Assembly (NCBI GenBank): GCA_039683515.1
Contig: JBDKRG010000013.1
Span: 51,552-115,551, forward strand
Direction: 5' to 3'
Source: JAJFUE01 sp039683515
GTDB lineage: Bacteria; Sumerlaeota; Sumerlaeia; MVZB01
DNA: 64,000 nucleotides
Part shown: positions 9,190 to 17,238 of the stretch, piece after piece
Numbering within the stretch: the first letter of the stretch is position 1
How the letters are laid out: each line of letters starts with the position of its first letter
Notes under the pieces: model-generated
Database searches by the model: none
What the model was told of the DNA's origin: nothing
What the model saw: only the letters and a program-made list of their open reading frames with translations
Made by a program: the position numbers and the translations under genes

Positions 9190-10182
9190 ATGACCGCACC
9201 ATTCCCCATCCGCCGCATGCGCCGGTTGCGCATGACCCCCCTGCTCCGCGACATGGTCCGCGAAACAAGGCTCGATGTCTCCGACCTGATCGCGCCGGTC
9301 TTCGTCTGCCCGGGCAAGGGCGTCCGCCGCGAGATCGCCAGCATGCCCGGCGTCTTCAACCTCTCGGTCGACGAAGCGGTGAACGAGTGCCGCGGGTTGG
9401 CGGATCTTCGCATTCCCGCGGTTCTTTTGTTTGGCATTCCCGAATCGAAGGACGAGCAGGGCAGCGGCGCGTGGGCCGACGACGGGATCGTCCAGCAGGC
9501 CCTGCGCGCGATCCGCGCCGCGCTCGGCGACCGCCTCGTCCTCATCGCCGACACCTGCCTGTGCGAATACACCAGCCACGGCCACTGCGGCATGGTCGGT
9601 CCCGAGGGGAAGATTCTCAACGACCCGACGCTCGAAATCCTGGCCCGCGCGGCGGTCAGCCAGGCCCGCGCCGGCGCCGATATCGTGGCCCCGTCCGACA
9701 TGATGGATGGCCGGGTCGCCGCGATCCGCCGCGCGCTCGACGAGTCGGGGTTCATCGACACCCCGATCATGTCCTACGCCGTCAAGTTCGCCAGCGCCTT
9801 TTACGGCCCGTTCCGCGACGCCGCGCAGGGCGCCCCCAAGTTCGGCGACCGCAAGAGCCACCAGATGGACCCCGCCAACGCGCGCGAGGCCCTGGAGGAG
9901 GCCCGGCTCGACGCCGAGGAAGGCGCGGATATTATTATTGTCAAGCCCGCCCTGACGCAGCTCGACACGATCGCCGCCGTCCGGCGCGAGCTGCCGCACC
10001 CCCTGGCCGCCTACCACGTCTCGGGCGAATACGCGATGCTCAAGGCCGCCGCCCGCAGCGGCTGGCTGAACGAAGAGGCCGCTGTCTACGAGGCCACGCT
10101 CGCGATCAAGCGCGCCGGCGCCGACATGATCATCACCTACTACGCCGCCGAGCTGGCGAAGATGATCCGGGCGCAAAAATAA
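9190..10182 (+). CDS. hemB: Porphobilinogen synthase (delta-aminolevulinate dehydratase)
   Basis: It condenses two 5-aminolevulinate molecules to porphobilinogen in tetrapyrrole synthesis. The protein has 330 residues, the normal length. The active-site zinc ligands are present as D-T-C123-L-C125 and HGHC133, so this is the zinc type. The Schiff-base lysines are Lys199 (MSYAVKFAS) and Lys252 (IIIVKPAL). Tetrapyrrole output would serve the heme-containing CydAB oxidase and perhaps cobalamin for NrdJ, both encoded in this window. The ribosome binding site before ATG 9190 is weak. Confidence 0.97.
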   Translation: MTAPFPIRRMRRLRMTPLLRDMVRETRLDVSDLIAPVFVCPGKGVRREIASMPGVFNLSVDEAVNECRGLADLRIPAVLLFGIPESKDEQGSGAWADDGIVQQALRAIRAALGDRLVLIADTCLCEYTSHGHCGMVGPEGKILNDPTLEILARAAVSQARAGADIVAPSDMMDGRVAAIRRALDESGFIDTPIMSYAVKFASAFYGPFRDAAQGAPKFGDRKSHQMDPANAREALEEARLDAEEGADIIIVKPALTQLDTIAAVRRELPHPLAAYHVSGEYAMLKAAARSGWLNEEAAVYEATLAIKRAGADMIITYYAAELAKMIRAQK

Positions 10183-10282
10183 AATCTTTGTCGCAGAGCG
10201 GCCGAGATGGGCAGAGACGCGGAGTTACCCGATTGACGGCAAGGCCCTCGAACAACACGCGGGTGATGATGAATCATGTGAT

Positions 10283-10303
10283 GCCGCTTCGGGTCGAAGC
10301 GGC
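10283..10303. repeat. REP-like hairpin upstream of the peptide transporter
   Basis: GCCGCTTC, 5 nt, GAAGCGGC: a perfect 8-bp stem in the hemB to transporter gap, related to the TCGCTTCGG hairpins at 2572 and 21809. The rest of this 230-bp gap shows no gene. Confidence 0.5.
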
Positions 10304-10414
10304 GTCGTGACGTACCCGCGCCTTGTGTTTTCATCGGCATCCAAATAAAATTGACGTGTACGTTGTGAACCGGCATGCCTGGCATGCCCACCGAACCCCA
10401 TACGAGGCGTTGTG

Positions 10415-12229
10415 ATGAACAAATCCGCCCTCTCGCCGATTGCCTTTGCCTGCATGCTCCTCCTGGCAGCCTGCCAGCAAAATATCGAAGACATCGGCGG
10501 CCGCGCCAAGCCTTCCACCCAGGCCGCGACCACCTCGACCACGACCGCCGCCGCGACCCAGGCCGTCTACGACCCGCTCAAGGACCCGCTCGTCAACCCG
10601 AAGGAAATGTTCGAGCCGGCCCCCGCCGACGCCGCCGCGATCTCCAATGACGAGACGCTCGTCATGCAGCTCGAGGGGAGCCCGACCAACCTCAACCCGC
10701 TCTTCCAGTCCGCCGGCGTCGACATGTATGCCATCGACCCGATCTTCATGTTGCTGTTCACCGCCGATGCCAAGCTCAACTGGGTCGTCAACAAGGATTT
10801 CGTCGAGTCGTGCACCGAGTCGCCCGATCACCTCGTCTACACGGTCAAGCTGCGCCCCGGTCTCACCTGGCACGACGGCCAGCCGCTCACGGCCCGGGAC
10901 GTTCGGTTCTCGTGGGAAGCGATCATGGACGACCGCGTCCCATGCCCCGCCGTCAAGACCGGCCCCGACATGCTGAACGACGTCGAGGTCGTCGACGACC
11001 TCACCGTCAAATTCATCTGCAAGGAAGCGCTCGCCACCAACGTCTGGAACATTAATTTCCCGATCGTTCCCAAGCACATCTTCGATAACCCGGCCGAGCG
11101 CAAGGCGCACCCGAACATGGTCGACGGGCCGTATTACAACAAGTACAACCGCGAAACGATCGTCGGCAGCGGCCCCTACAAGCTCGTCGAGTGGATCGCC
11201 AACGACCGGCTCGTCTACGAGCGCTGGGACGGCTACAAGGGGACGAAGCCCCATTTCAAGCGGATCATCATGAAGATCCAGCCCGATCCGCAGACCTCGC
11301 TCCTGCTCTTCAAGAAGGGCGACCTCGATTACATCGACCGCCTCACCTCGCAGCAGTTCGCGAAGGAGACCAACGACGCCGCCTTCGCCGCCCACGGCCG
11401 CAAGGCCTACGGGCCCGAGTGGTCTTATGCCTACATCGGCTGGAACATGGACGGGAGCAACCCGTTTTTCAATGACGTCCGCGTGCGCCGCGCCATGACC
11501 CAGGCGCTCGACGTCGACCGCGTGATCCGCGAACTCGGCTACAACCTGCCCCAGCCCTGCCTGGGCATTTTCCACCCCGGCTCCTGGATGTTCGACCCGA
11601 CGATCAAGCGCATCCCGTTCGATCTCAAGGCCTCGGCGCAGCTGCTCGAGGAAGCCGGCTGGAAAGTCAACCCGGCCGACGGTTGGCGCTACAAAACCGT
11701 CAACAATCATCAGGTCAAATTCGAGTTCGAGCTGCTCATCCCGCAGGGGAGCCCGATCGGCCCCGACCTGGCCGCGATTTACGCCAATGACCTGCGTCAG
11801 GTCGGCGTCTCGCTCAAGACGCGCATCGTCGAGTGGACCGTCTTCCAGCAGATGAACCAGAACCACGAATGCCAGGCGTGGACCGCCGCGTGGGGGAGCG
11901 GGGCCGACCCCGACGGCGCGTGGAACGTCTGGCACAGCAGCCAGTACGACGGCGGCCGCAACTACGGCGGCTACAAGAACGCCCGCGTCGACGCGCTGCT
12001 CGACCAGGGCCGCCGCGAGTTCGACAAGGCCAAGCGCGCCGCCGTCTACCAGGAGATCGACCACATCATTTACGACGAGCAGCCGTATACGTTCATTTAT
12101 TACCGGCCGACGCTCACGGCCGTGCACAAGCGCCTGCGCGGCATCGAGCTTTCGCCGGTGGGGTTGTATCTGTTCTACCCCGGCTGGACCAACTGGTGGA
12201 CACCGACTGCCCAGTCGCTCCGCAAATGA
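10415..12229 (+). CDS. Peptide/oligopeptide ABC transporter substrate-binding lipoprotein (family 5)
   Basis: A 604-residue extracytoplasmic solute-binding protein of the DppA/OppA family. A lipoprotein signal ends in LLLAAC with the lipidated Cys20, followed by a Thr/Ala-rich linker of about 30 residues. The SBP_bac_5 domain includes LRPGLTWHDGQPLTARDVRFSWEA and NPFFNDVRVRRAMTQALDVDRVI, both diagnostic. GAGG lies 7 nt before the ATG at 10415; a GTG directly before it is less likely. Two permease genes follow on the same strand; ATPase subunits are not in the window. Substrate specificity cannot be read from the sequence. Confidence 0.95.
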   Translation: MNKSALSPIAFACMLLLAACQQNIEDIGGRAKPSTQAATTSTTTAAATQAVYDPLKDPLVNPKEMFEPAPADAAAISNDETLVMQLEGSPTNLNPLFQSAGVDMYAIDPIFMLLFTADAKLNWVVNKDFVESCTESPDHLVYTVKLRPGLTWHDGQPLTARDVRFSWEAIMDDRVPCPAVKTGPDMLNDVEVVDDLTVKFICKEALATNVWNINFPIVPKHIFDNPAERKAHPNMVDGPYYNKYNRETIVGSGPYKLVEWIANDRLVYERWDGYKGTKPHFKRIIMKIQPDPQTSLLLFKKGDLDYIDRLTSQQFAKETNDAAFAAHGRKAYGPEWSYAYIGWNMDGSNPFFNDVRVRRAMTQALDVDRVIRELGYNLPQPCLGIFHPGSWMFDPTIKRIPFDLKASAQLLEEAGWKVNPADGWRYKTVNNHQVKFEFELLIPQGSPIGPDLAAIYANDLRQVGVSLKTRIVEWTVFQQMNQNHECQAWTAAWGSGADPDGAWNVWHSSQYDGGRNYGGYKNARVDALLDQGRREFDKAKRAAVYQEIDHIIYDEQPYTFIYYRPTLTAVHKRLRGIELSPVGLYLFYPGWTNWWTPTAQSLRK

Positions 12230-12288
12230 CGGCCAAGCCGATGATCCGTGTTAAGATGATCGATGAGAGTTGATTTCATGAAAGCATA

Positions 12289-12320
12289 GGTCCCATGGGT
12301 CTCATAAGACCCATCGGACC
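12289..12320 (+). repeat. Hairpin built from GACCCAT units before the permease genes
   Basis: Inverted 14-bp arms with one mismatch (GGTCCCATGGGTCT / AGACCCATCGGACC) around a CATA loop, 22 nt before the permease ATG. The arms are themselves GACCCAT-type 7-9 bp repeats, and a related GGACCCACGGGGCCCAT lies near 29695. Confidence 0.65.
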
Positions 12321-12341
12321 CATCCCGCTTAGGTTGTGTGA

Positions 12342-13343
12342 ATGCCCCCGATCCGCGTCCATCCCATGCTGCGTTACGTCGCCCGCCGCTTTTCGACGGG
12401 GCTCGTGACGCTGCTGGGCATCACCATCCTGACGTTCATCATCATCAAGCTCGCCCCCGGCGATCCGGCCCAGGCGCGGATGGTCGGCCTGCAGGGCAAG
12501 CGCGTTTCCGAGCGCGTCTACCAGCAGCTGCGCGAGTATTACGGCCTCGACAAGCCGATCCACGTCCAGTATTTCAACTGGCTCGGCCGGCTCGTGAAGT
12601 TCGACCTCGGCACATCGTTCTACGACGGCCGCCCCGTCGCGAAAAAGATCGGCGACGCCGTCTGGCCGACGATGTCGGTCGCGATCCTGAGCATCCTGCT
12701 GGCGTTCATGATTTCGATTCCAATCGGTGTCTATAGCGCCGCGCGACAAAACGGGCCGTTCGACCGCGTGGCCTCGACCACGCTTTACATGGTCTACTCG
12801 ATCCCGTCCTACGTCGTCGGCATGCTGCTCATCCTCTACCTCGGCGTCAAGCTCGACCTCTTCCCGTTCCGCGGCATGCACGGCGACAACTACGAGCAAC
12901 TCTCCACGCTCGGCAAGATGATCGACCTTGGCCGCCACTACTTCATGATCACGGTCTGCGAGACGGTCGGGTCGCTGGCCTACTATTCGCGGTTCGTCCG
13001 TCAGAATTTATTGGAAGTCATCCGCCAGGATTACATCCGCACGGCCCGGGCCAAGGGGCTCGGCGAGACGCAGGTCATCATGAAGCACGCGTTCGTGAAC
13101 AGCCTCATCCCGTTCATCACGCTGCTGGGCCTGACTTTCCCGGCGCTCCTTTCCGGTTCCGTCATCCTCGAGACGATGTTCAACTGGCCGGGCCTCGGCC
13201 GCCTGTTCTTCGAATCGGTCCTGCAGCGCGACTACCCGACGCTCATGGCCCTCAACTTCATCACCGCCGTCATGGTGCTGGCCGGCACGCTCATGGCCGA
13301 CCTCGCCTACGGCCTGGTCGATCCGAGGGTGAGCTATGACTGA
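12342..13343 (+). CDS. Peptide ABC transporter permease (DppB/OppB type)
   Basis: An inner-membrane permease subunit of 333 residues. It shows the family N terminus LRYVARRFSTGLVTLLGITILTFIIIKLAPGDPA, about six membrane segments and the EAA loop RTARAKGLGETQVIMKHAFVNSLIP that contacts the ATPase. ATG 12342 follows TTAGG; an internal ATG at 12366 would also leave the first membrane helix intact. Its last 8 bases overlap the start of the next permease, indicating translational coupling. Confidence 0.95.
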   Translation: MPPIRVHPMLRYVARRFSTGLVTLLGITILTFIIIKLAPGDPAQARMVGLQGKRVSERVYQQLREYYGLDKPIHVQYFNWLGRLVKFDLGTSFYDGRPVAKKIGDAVWPTMSVAILSILLAFMISIPIGVYSAARQNGPFDRVASTTLYMVYSIPSYVVGMLLILYLGVKLDLFPFRGMHGDNYEQLSTLGKMIDLGRHYFMITVCETVGSLAYYSRFVRQNLLEVIRQDYIRTARAKGLGETQVIMKHAFVNSLIPFITLLGLTFPALLSGSVILETMFNWPGLGRLFFESVLQRDYPTLMALNFITAVMVLAGTLMADLAYGLVDPRVSYD

Positions 13344-14397
13344 GCGGATCGCCAAACCCAAATCGCCGGGATTCTGGGGCCGCATCTGGCGGCAGTTCCG
13401 CCGCTACAAGCTCGGTATGGCCGGCCTTGCGATCGTCGGCATCATGTTCCTGACGGCGTTCTTCGCGCCGATGCTCGCCAACGAGCGCCCGATCCTCTGC
13501 AAGTTCCAGGGCCGCGTCCACGCCCCCGCCGTGATCGACACGCTCCAGCAGCTCCCGTTTGCTTCATACCTCATTCGCCAGTCGCCGCCGTTCAACCAGG
13601 CGAGCTTCGTCTTCAAGCAGGCATTCGACCCCTCGCGCGGCGACTGGGCGCTGTGGACCCCCGTACCGTTCGGCCCGCTCGAGCTGACCGGCAGCAATCT
13701 CACCCCGCCCTCGCGGCTGCACCTGCTTGGCACGGACGAGGTCGGCCGCGACATCCTCGCCCGCATGATCCACGGCACGTCCGTGTCGATGAAGGTCGGC
13801 TTCATTTCGATGGGGATCGCGGTGCTGATCGGCCTCTTCTTCGGCGCGATCGCGGGCTACGCCGGCGGCTGGACCGACATCGCCATCTCGCGGTTCATCG
13901 AAATCATCATGTGTTTCCCGACGTTCTTCCTGATCCTCGGCATCCTCGCCTGGTTCCCGCCGCGGATCGAAAACGTGATGATCGTGATCGGCCTGACCAA
14001 CTGGGTCGGGATCGCGCGCTACGCGCGGGGGGAAATCTTAAGGCTGCGCGGGGCGGATTTCACGACGGCCGCGCGGGCGCTCGGCGCCGGCCATGCCCGG
14101 ATCATCGCGCGTCACCTGCTTCCCAATTCGCTCGCTCCCGTGATGATCAGCGTGACGTTCGGCATCGCCACGGCGATCCTCGTCGAGGCCGGCCTGTCGT
14201 GGCTCGGATTCGGCGTGCAGCCCCCCGATCCGTCGTGGGGGAACATGCTGCGCTCGGGTTACGAGAACCTCTTCACCGCGCCGCACCTGATCCCGCCCCC
14301 CTGCGTGGCGATCTTCATCGCGGTGCTGGCCTTCAACCTCGTCGGCGACGCGCTCCGCGACGTCATCGACCCGAGGCTGCAAGGGTCGATCAAGTAA
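13336..14397 (+). CDS. Peptide ABC transporter permease (DppC/OppC type)
   Basis: The second permease subunit, 353 residues. An N-terminal helix (FRRYKLGMAGLAIVGIMFLTAFFAPML) is followed by a periplasmic segment of about 100 residues and the permease core. The core has LLGTDEVGRDILARMIHGT and the EAA loop TAARALGAGHARIIARHLLPNSLAPV. The stop codon abuts the left arm of the large inverted repeat at 14397. No ATPase (DppD/F) follows; those must be encoded elsewhere if the system works. Confidence 0.95.
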   Translation: MTERIAKPKSPGFWGRIWRQFRRYKLGMAGLAIVGIMFLTAFFAPMLANERPILCKFQGRVHAPAVIDTLQQLPFASYLIRQSPPFNQASFVFKQAFDPSRGDWALWTPVPFGPLELTGSNLTPPSRLHLLGTDEVGRDILARMIHGTSVSMKVGFISMGIAVLIGLFFGAIAGYAGGWTDIAISRFIEIIMCFPTFFLILGILAWFPPRIENVMIVIGLTNWVGIARYARGEILRLRGADFTTAARALGAGHARIIARHLLPNSLAPVMISVTFGIATAILVEAGLSWLGFGVQPPDPSWGNMLRSGYENLFTAPHLIPPPCVAIFIAVLAFNLVGDALRDVIDPRLQGSIK

Positions 14398-14681
14398 ATT
14401 GAACCGCAGAGAGAATGGAACGCGGATGACACGGATCGGGCGGATTTGCGCGGATCTTTATTCAATCGCCCAAAACATCAAAATTTGAGTTTTATACCCG
14501 ATGACAAAGGTCTTCCGGCAATAAGCCGAAGAATCTTCGGGCTTCGCGCACGCCGTTATCATTCAGGAGAAACTTTTATCACTTGTTCTATTCTTGGCGT
14601 CTTGGCGGTTCAATCAAGATCCGTGCAAATCCGCCCGATCCGTGTCATCCGCGTTCCATTCATGATTCCCGCGGTTCAATT
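14397..14681. repeat. Long inverted repeat filling a convergent intergenic region
   Basis: Arms 14397-14458 and 14616-14681 are nearly perfect inverted copies of about 62 bp, carrying GCGGATGACACGGATCGGGC, around a 157-bp centre without a gene. The left arm begins at the permease stop codon; the right arm ends within the stop codon of the lipase gene on the other strand. It could act as a bidirectional terminator or be a MITE-like element. The centre also holds GGCGTCTTGGCGG and an imperfect GCCGAAGA/TCTTCGGGC hairpin. Confidence 0.8.
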
Positions 14682-15662
14682 CTGGATATTGTTGTATTCC
14701 AAAATGGCGTAAAGCAGCGGCGAGTGGTCGACGACGTCTTCGGGGAGCCACACGAAGCGGCCGCGCCTCAGATTCTTCGCAAAATATGCGATATGTCCCG
14801 CCACCGGCACGCGCCACGCATCCATGGCGCCGTCCTGGATCTCGCCCCGGCCGTTGATCCACTCGAGCCGGCCGACTTCGCCATACAGTCCCAGCGGCGG
14901 CACGGTGGCGACGAGGTCGATGTGATTCACGACGCGAAAAACGGGGAACTTCGCCCCCAGGCAAAAGGCCCTGTCGCCGACGCGCGGCGCGCCGAACACG
15001 TAAGCGCCCCCGAGCGCGCCGGGGTGGCCGTCATGCCACCTCGCGGCCGCCAGCACGGCGACCGCCCCGCCGAGGCTGTGGCCGCAAAACCAGACGGCCC
15101 GCCCGGGGTTTTCCTTCCTTAAGCGCTCGAGCTCGGCGCCGAGTTTGCCTTTGCCCCACGCCTCGTCGAGCGCCTCGAGGAAGCCGGAGTGAACCTCGCC
15201 GCTCCCGAACGGCGTCAGGACAAACTTGGAGTTGGTCACCCAGTCGGCCAGGTTCGGCTCGCTGCCGCGGAAGCCGACGAGGGCCAGGTCCCGGCGCGCC
15301 GCGACGAAGAACTGCATGTCCGGCCCGAGCGCCGGCCCGGCGTTGTCGAAATATTTCACCTCGTCGAAGCCGGCCCGCGCGAGCCGGTCGCGCACGAACC
15401 GCTTGTCGGGCACATACGCCAGCAAGGCGGCCTCCGCGCACCACCACGCATTGACCGCGTCGAACTCCGCGACGTCCGGCCAGAACGGATGCTGTCCGGC
15501 GTTTTCGAAAAACTCGTAATTCTTAAAGCAGCTCCCCACGAACAGCGCATGAAACGAGCGATTATCCGGCAGCGACTTTAAAGCACCCGGGTTCGAATCG
15601 GCGTATTGCGTCCGCGCGCACCCCGCCAGCAGCATCATTGAAACCACGACCGCGACCCGCAT
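14676..15662 (-). CDS. Lipase class 3 family lipoprotein
   Basis: A 328-residue alpha/beta hydrolase. The lipoprotein signal ends at Cys15 (MMLLAGC). The lipase nucleophile elbow is CGHSLGG with Ser196; likely triad partners are Asp249 (NHIDLVATVPP) and His313 (DHSPLLYA). FRGSE at 131-135 fits the class 3 lipase loop. Activity as an outer-surface or periplasmic esterase/lipase is inferred. The frame is open 39 codons further upstream, but that part is translated hexamer repeat (HDYDYDYEHEHEHEKG). The start at 15662 has AAAAGGGATGC before it and gives the lipoprotein signal. Confidence 0.9.
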   Translation of the reverse strand: MRVAVVVSMMLLAGCARTQYADSNPGALKSLPDNRSFHALFVGSCFKNYEFFENAGQHPFWPDVAEFDAVNAWWCAEAALLAYVPDKRFVRDRLARAGFDEVKYFDNAGPALGPDMQFFVAARRDLALVGFRGSEPNLADWVTNSKFVLTPFGSGEVHSGFLEALDEAWGKGKLGAELERLRKENPGRAVWFCGHSLGGAVAVLAAARWHDGHPGALGGAYVFGAPRVGDRAFCLGAKFPVFRVVNHIDLVATVPPLGLYGEVGRLEWINGRGEIQDGAMDAWRVPVAGHIAYFAKNLRRGRFVWLPEDVVDHSPLLYAILEYNNIQN

Positions 15663-15676
15663 TTTGCATCCCTTTT

Positions 15677-15729
15677 CGTGCTCGTGCTCGTGCTCGTAAT
15701 CGTAATCGTAATCGTGATCGAAAATCGAA
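15677..15729 (-). repeat. Hexamer leader repeat before the lipase gene
   Basis: On the minus strand: GATTTTCGATCAC, three GATTAC units, three GAGCAC units, then GAAAAGGGAT. As at gcvT, the end of the repeat runs into the Shine-Dalgarno. It shares the divergent intergenic space with the HExxH/TPR gene at 15766. Confidence 0.85.
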
Positions 15730-15765
15730 TTGTTTCCCGCCCGTTTCTTACATAAGATCGTCGCC

Positions 15766-17148
15766 ATGTCGCGCAGCATTCACCAGACCCGCAAAATGCT
15801 TTCCGAAATCATGAAGTATGATTTTGGCGACAACCAGCACGTCCGCCGCGAAAAATTATTGGCCAAAGCCGACCTCGAAAGAAAGCGCCGCATCAAATCG
15901 CGCGTCAAGCTCGAGCGCGGCGACGTGAGCGAGCCCGTCCCGCCGACGCCGATCGATCAGATCCCGATCATCGTTCGCGACGAAGGCCCGTTCGTGCATT
16001 ATCCCGCAACCCCCGATGACATCCGCGCCATCATGCATCGCCTTCCGCCCGGCTCCTGCGACAAGCTCCGGAACATCGAATTCACGCTCGACCGAAGCGG
16101 CGATGAGCCCAGTTACATGATCGACAAGAACGATATCGGCCCGCCCGATCCTTACATCGGTCGCTTCACCGTACAACGCTACCCGGGCGTTTATGACAGC
16201 GGGACGTTTGGCGTTTATGATAGCGCAACGCTGAAGATCCAGCTATATGGCTACGTCTATGCGCCCGACCTCCCCAATCGCTCCGAGTTGGAAATATTTC
16301 TGAAGTGCCACATGTTATCGACGTTCGTCCACGAGATTGCGCACCATCAGGACCGCACGACGCGCATCGCGCGCGGTCGCTGGCGGATGGACCAAATGCG
16401 CAAAGGCGAAAATTACGCCGAGCTCTGGCAAAGTGAATGGGTTTGCGATTGCGCCGTCCCGTATATCAACGAAACCTATCCCGTGGAGGTCAACCGGCTG
16501 CTCGACTGGCTCGAAAACGAAACCGGCATCCGCCTCACGCTGGCGATGCTTTACGGCGAGCGCCTCGACGGGGTCCCGTGTTTTATTGAGATCGCACCGA
16601 TTATCAAGGCGATCGCCGCGCGCGAATCAAGGTATGAGATCCAAAAGAAACTCGTCCGCGAAATGTGGGAGGGTTACTTTCATGAACGGGCATTGGAAGA
16701 ACTCGATCGCCTGTTGCCCGAACATGAATCCGATCACGAAATCTTCAGATTGAAGGGCCGCGTCCTGCGCTCACTGGAGCAGTTCGACACGGCTTGTGAA
16801 GCCGTTCGCCGCGCATTGGCGATCAACCCGGCCGATATGCCTGCGTGGGATCTGCTCGTGATCTTGAACGACGACCAGAAGGATTGGCCCGAAGCGGTGA
16901 AGAACGCCGAATGTGCGATTGCACTCTACCGCCAGCAAGGCGAAACAGGTCCATCTCTCAATTACTTTCTTCGAGCGGCTGCCCGGATGAAGATGGGCGA
17001 CCTCGACGGCGCTCAGGCAGCGGCCGACGAAATGGAAGCCATATTCCAACCGGTGAAAGACGAGCAGACGCGCATTAATGCGCTTATGGGCGTCGATCTC
17101 TTGCGCCAGGAGCTCCAAGAAAAACGCCGCGGCTCCGGCAAGCGGTAG
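15766..17148 (+). CDS. Putative zinc metallopeptidase with TPR-like C terminus
   Basis: A 460-residue protein, apparently cytoplasmic (no signal peptide). A zinc-peptidase-like HEIAH motif (residues 189-193, in LSTFVHEIAHHQD) lies in the middle of the N-terminal half. A possible third ligand is a Glu in the following ENYAELWQSEW segment. The C-terminal third (about 290-450) consists of TPR-like helical pairs (AVRRALAINPADMPAWDLLVIL). I do not recognise a named family; proteolysis is inferred from the motif only. ATG 15766 is chosen because the 12 upstream in-frame codons have no ribosome binding site. Base composition is less GC-rich than in neighbouring genes, possibly reflecting a different history. 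Confidence 0.8.
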   Translation: MSRSIHQTRKMLSEIMKYDFGDNQHVRREKLLAKADLERKRRIKSRVKLERGDVSEPVPPTPIDQIPIIVRDEGPFVHYPATPDDIRAIMHRLPPGSCDKLRNIEFTLDRSGDEPSYMIDKNDIGPPDPYIGRFTVQRYPGVYDSGTFGVYDSATLKIQLYGYVYAPDLPNRSELEIFLKCHMLSTFVHEIAHHQDRTTRIARGRWRMDQMRKGENYAELWQSEWVCDCAVPYINETYPVEVNRLLDWLENETGIRLTLAMLYGERLDGVPCFIEIAPIIKAIAARESRYEIQKKLVREMWEGYFHERALEELDRLLPEHESDHEIFRLKGRVLRSLEQFDTACEAVRRALAINPADMPAWDLLVILNDDQKDWPEAVKNAECAIALYRQQGETGPSLNYFLRAAARMKMGDLDGAQAAADEMEAIFQPVKDEQTRINALMGVDLLRQELQEKRRGSGKR

Positions 17149-17158
17149 AGGTCAAAAC

Positions 17159-17198
17159 TTTTTCGTGTATTTCGTCCGGCTTTCGTGTATTTCGTGAT
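17159..17198 (+). repeat. Quasi-tandem TTTCGTGTATTTCGT repeat
   Basis: Two copies of TTTCGTGTATTTCGT, 7 bp apart, in the short gap before manC. Another low-complexity intergenic repeat type. Confidence 0.6.
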
Positions 17199-17238
17199 CA
17201 GCATTTTATCGCGAGATCCATTCGGGTGAGGTCATTCG

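Noticed and set aside
10415..14397. A complete peptide transporter operon
   Set aside because: Binding protein and two permeases are present, but no ATPase genes follow on either side in the window, so I do not call a full system.
15663..15779. An N-terminal extension of the lipase lipoprotein with DYDYDYEHEHEHE
   Set aside because: It is the translated hexamer repeat; starting downstream gives a proper lipoprotein signal and ribosome binding site. Equivalent extensions of gcvT and scpA were rejected for the same reason.
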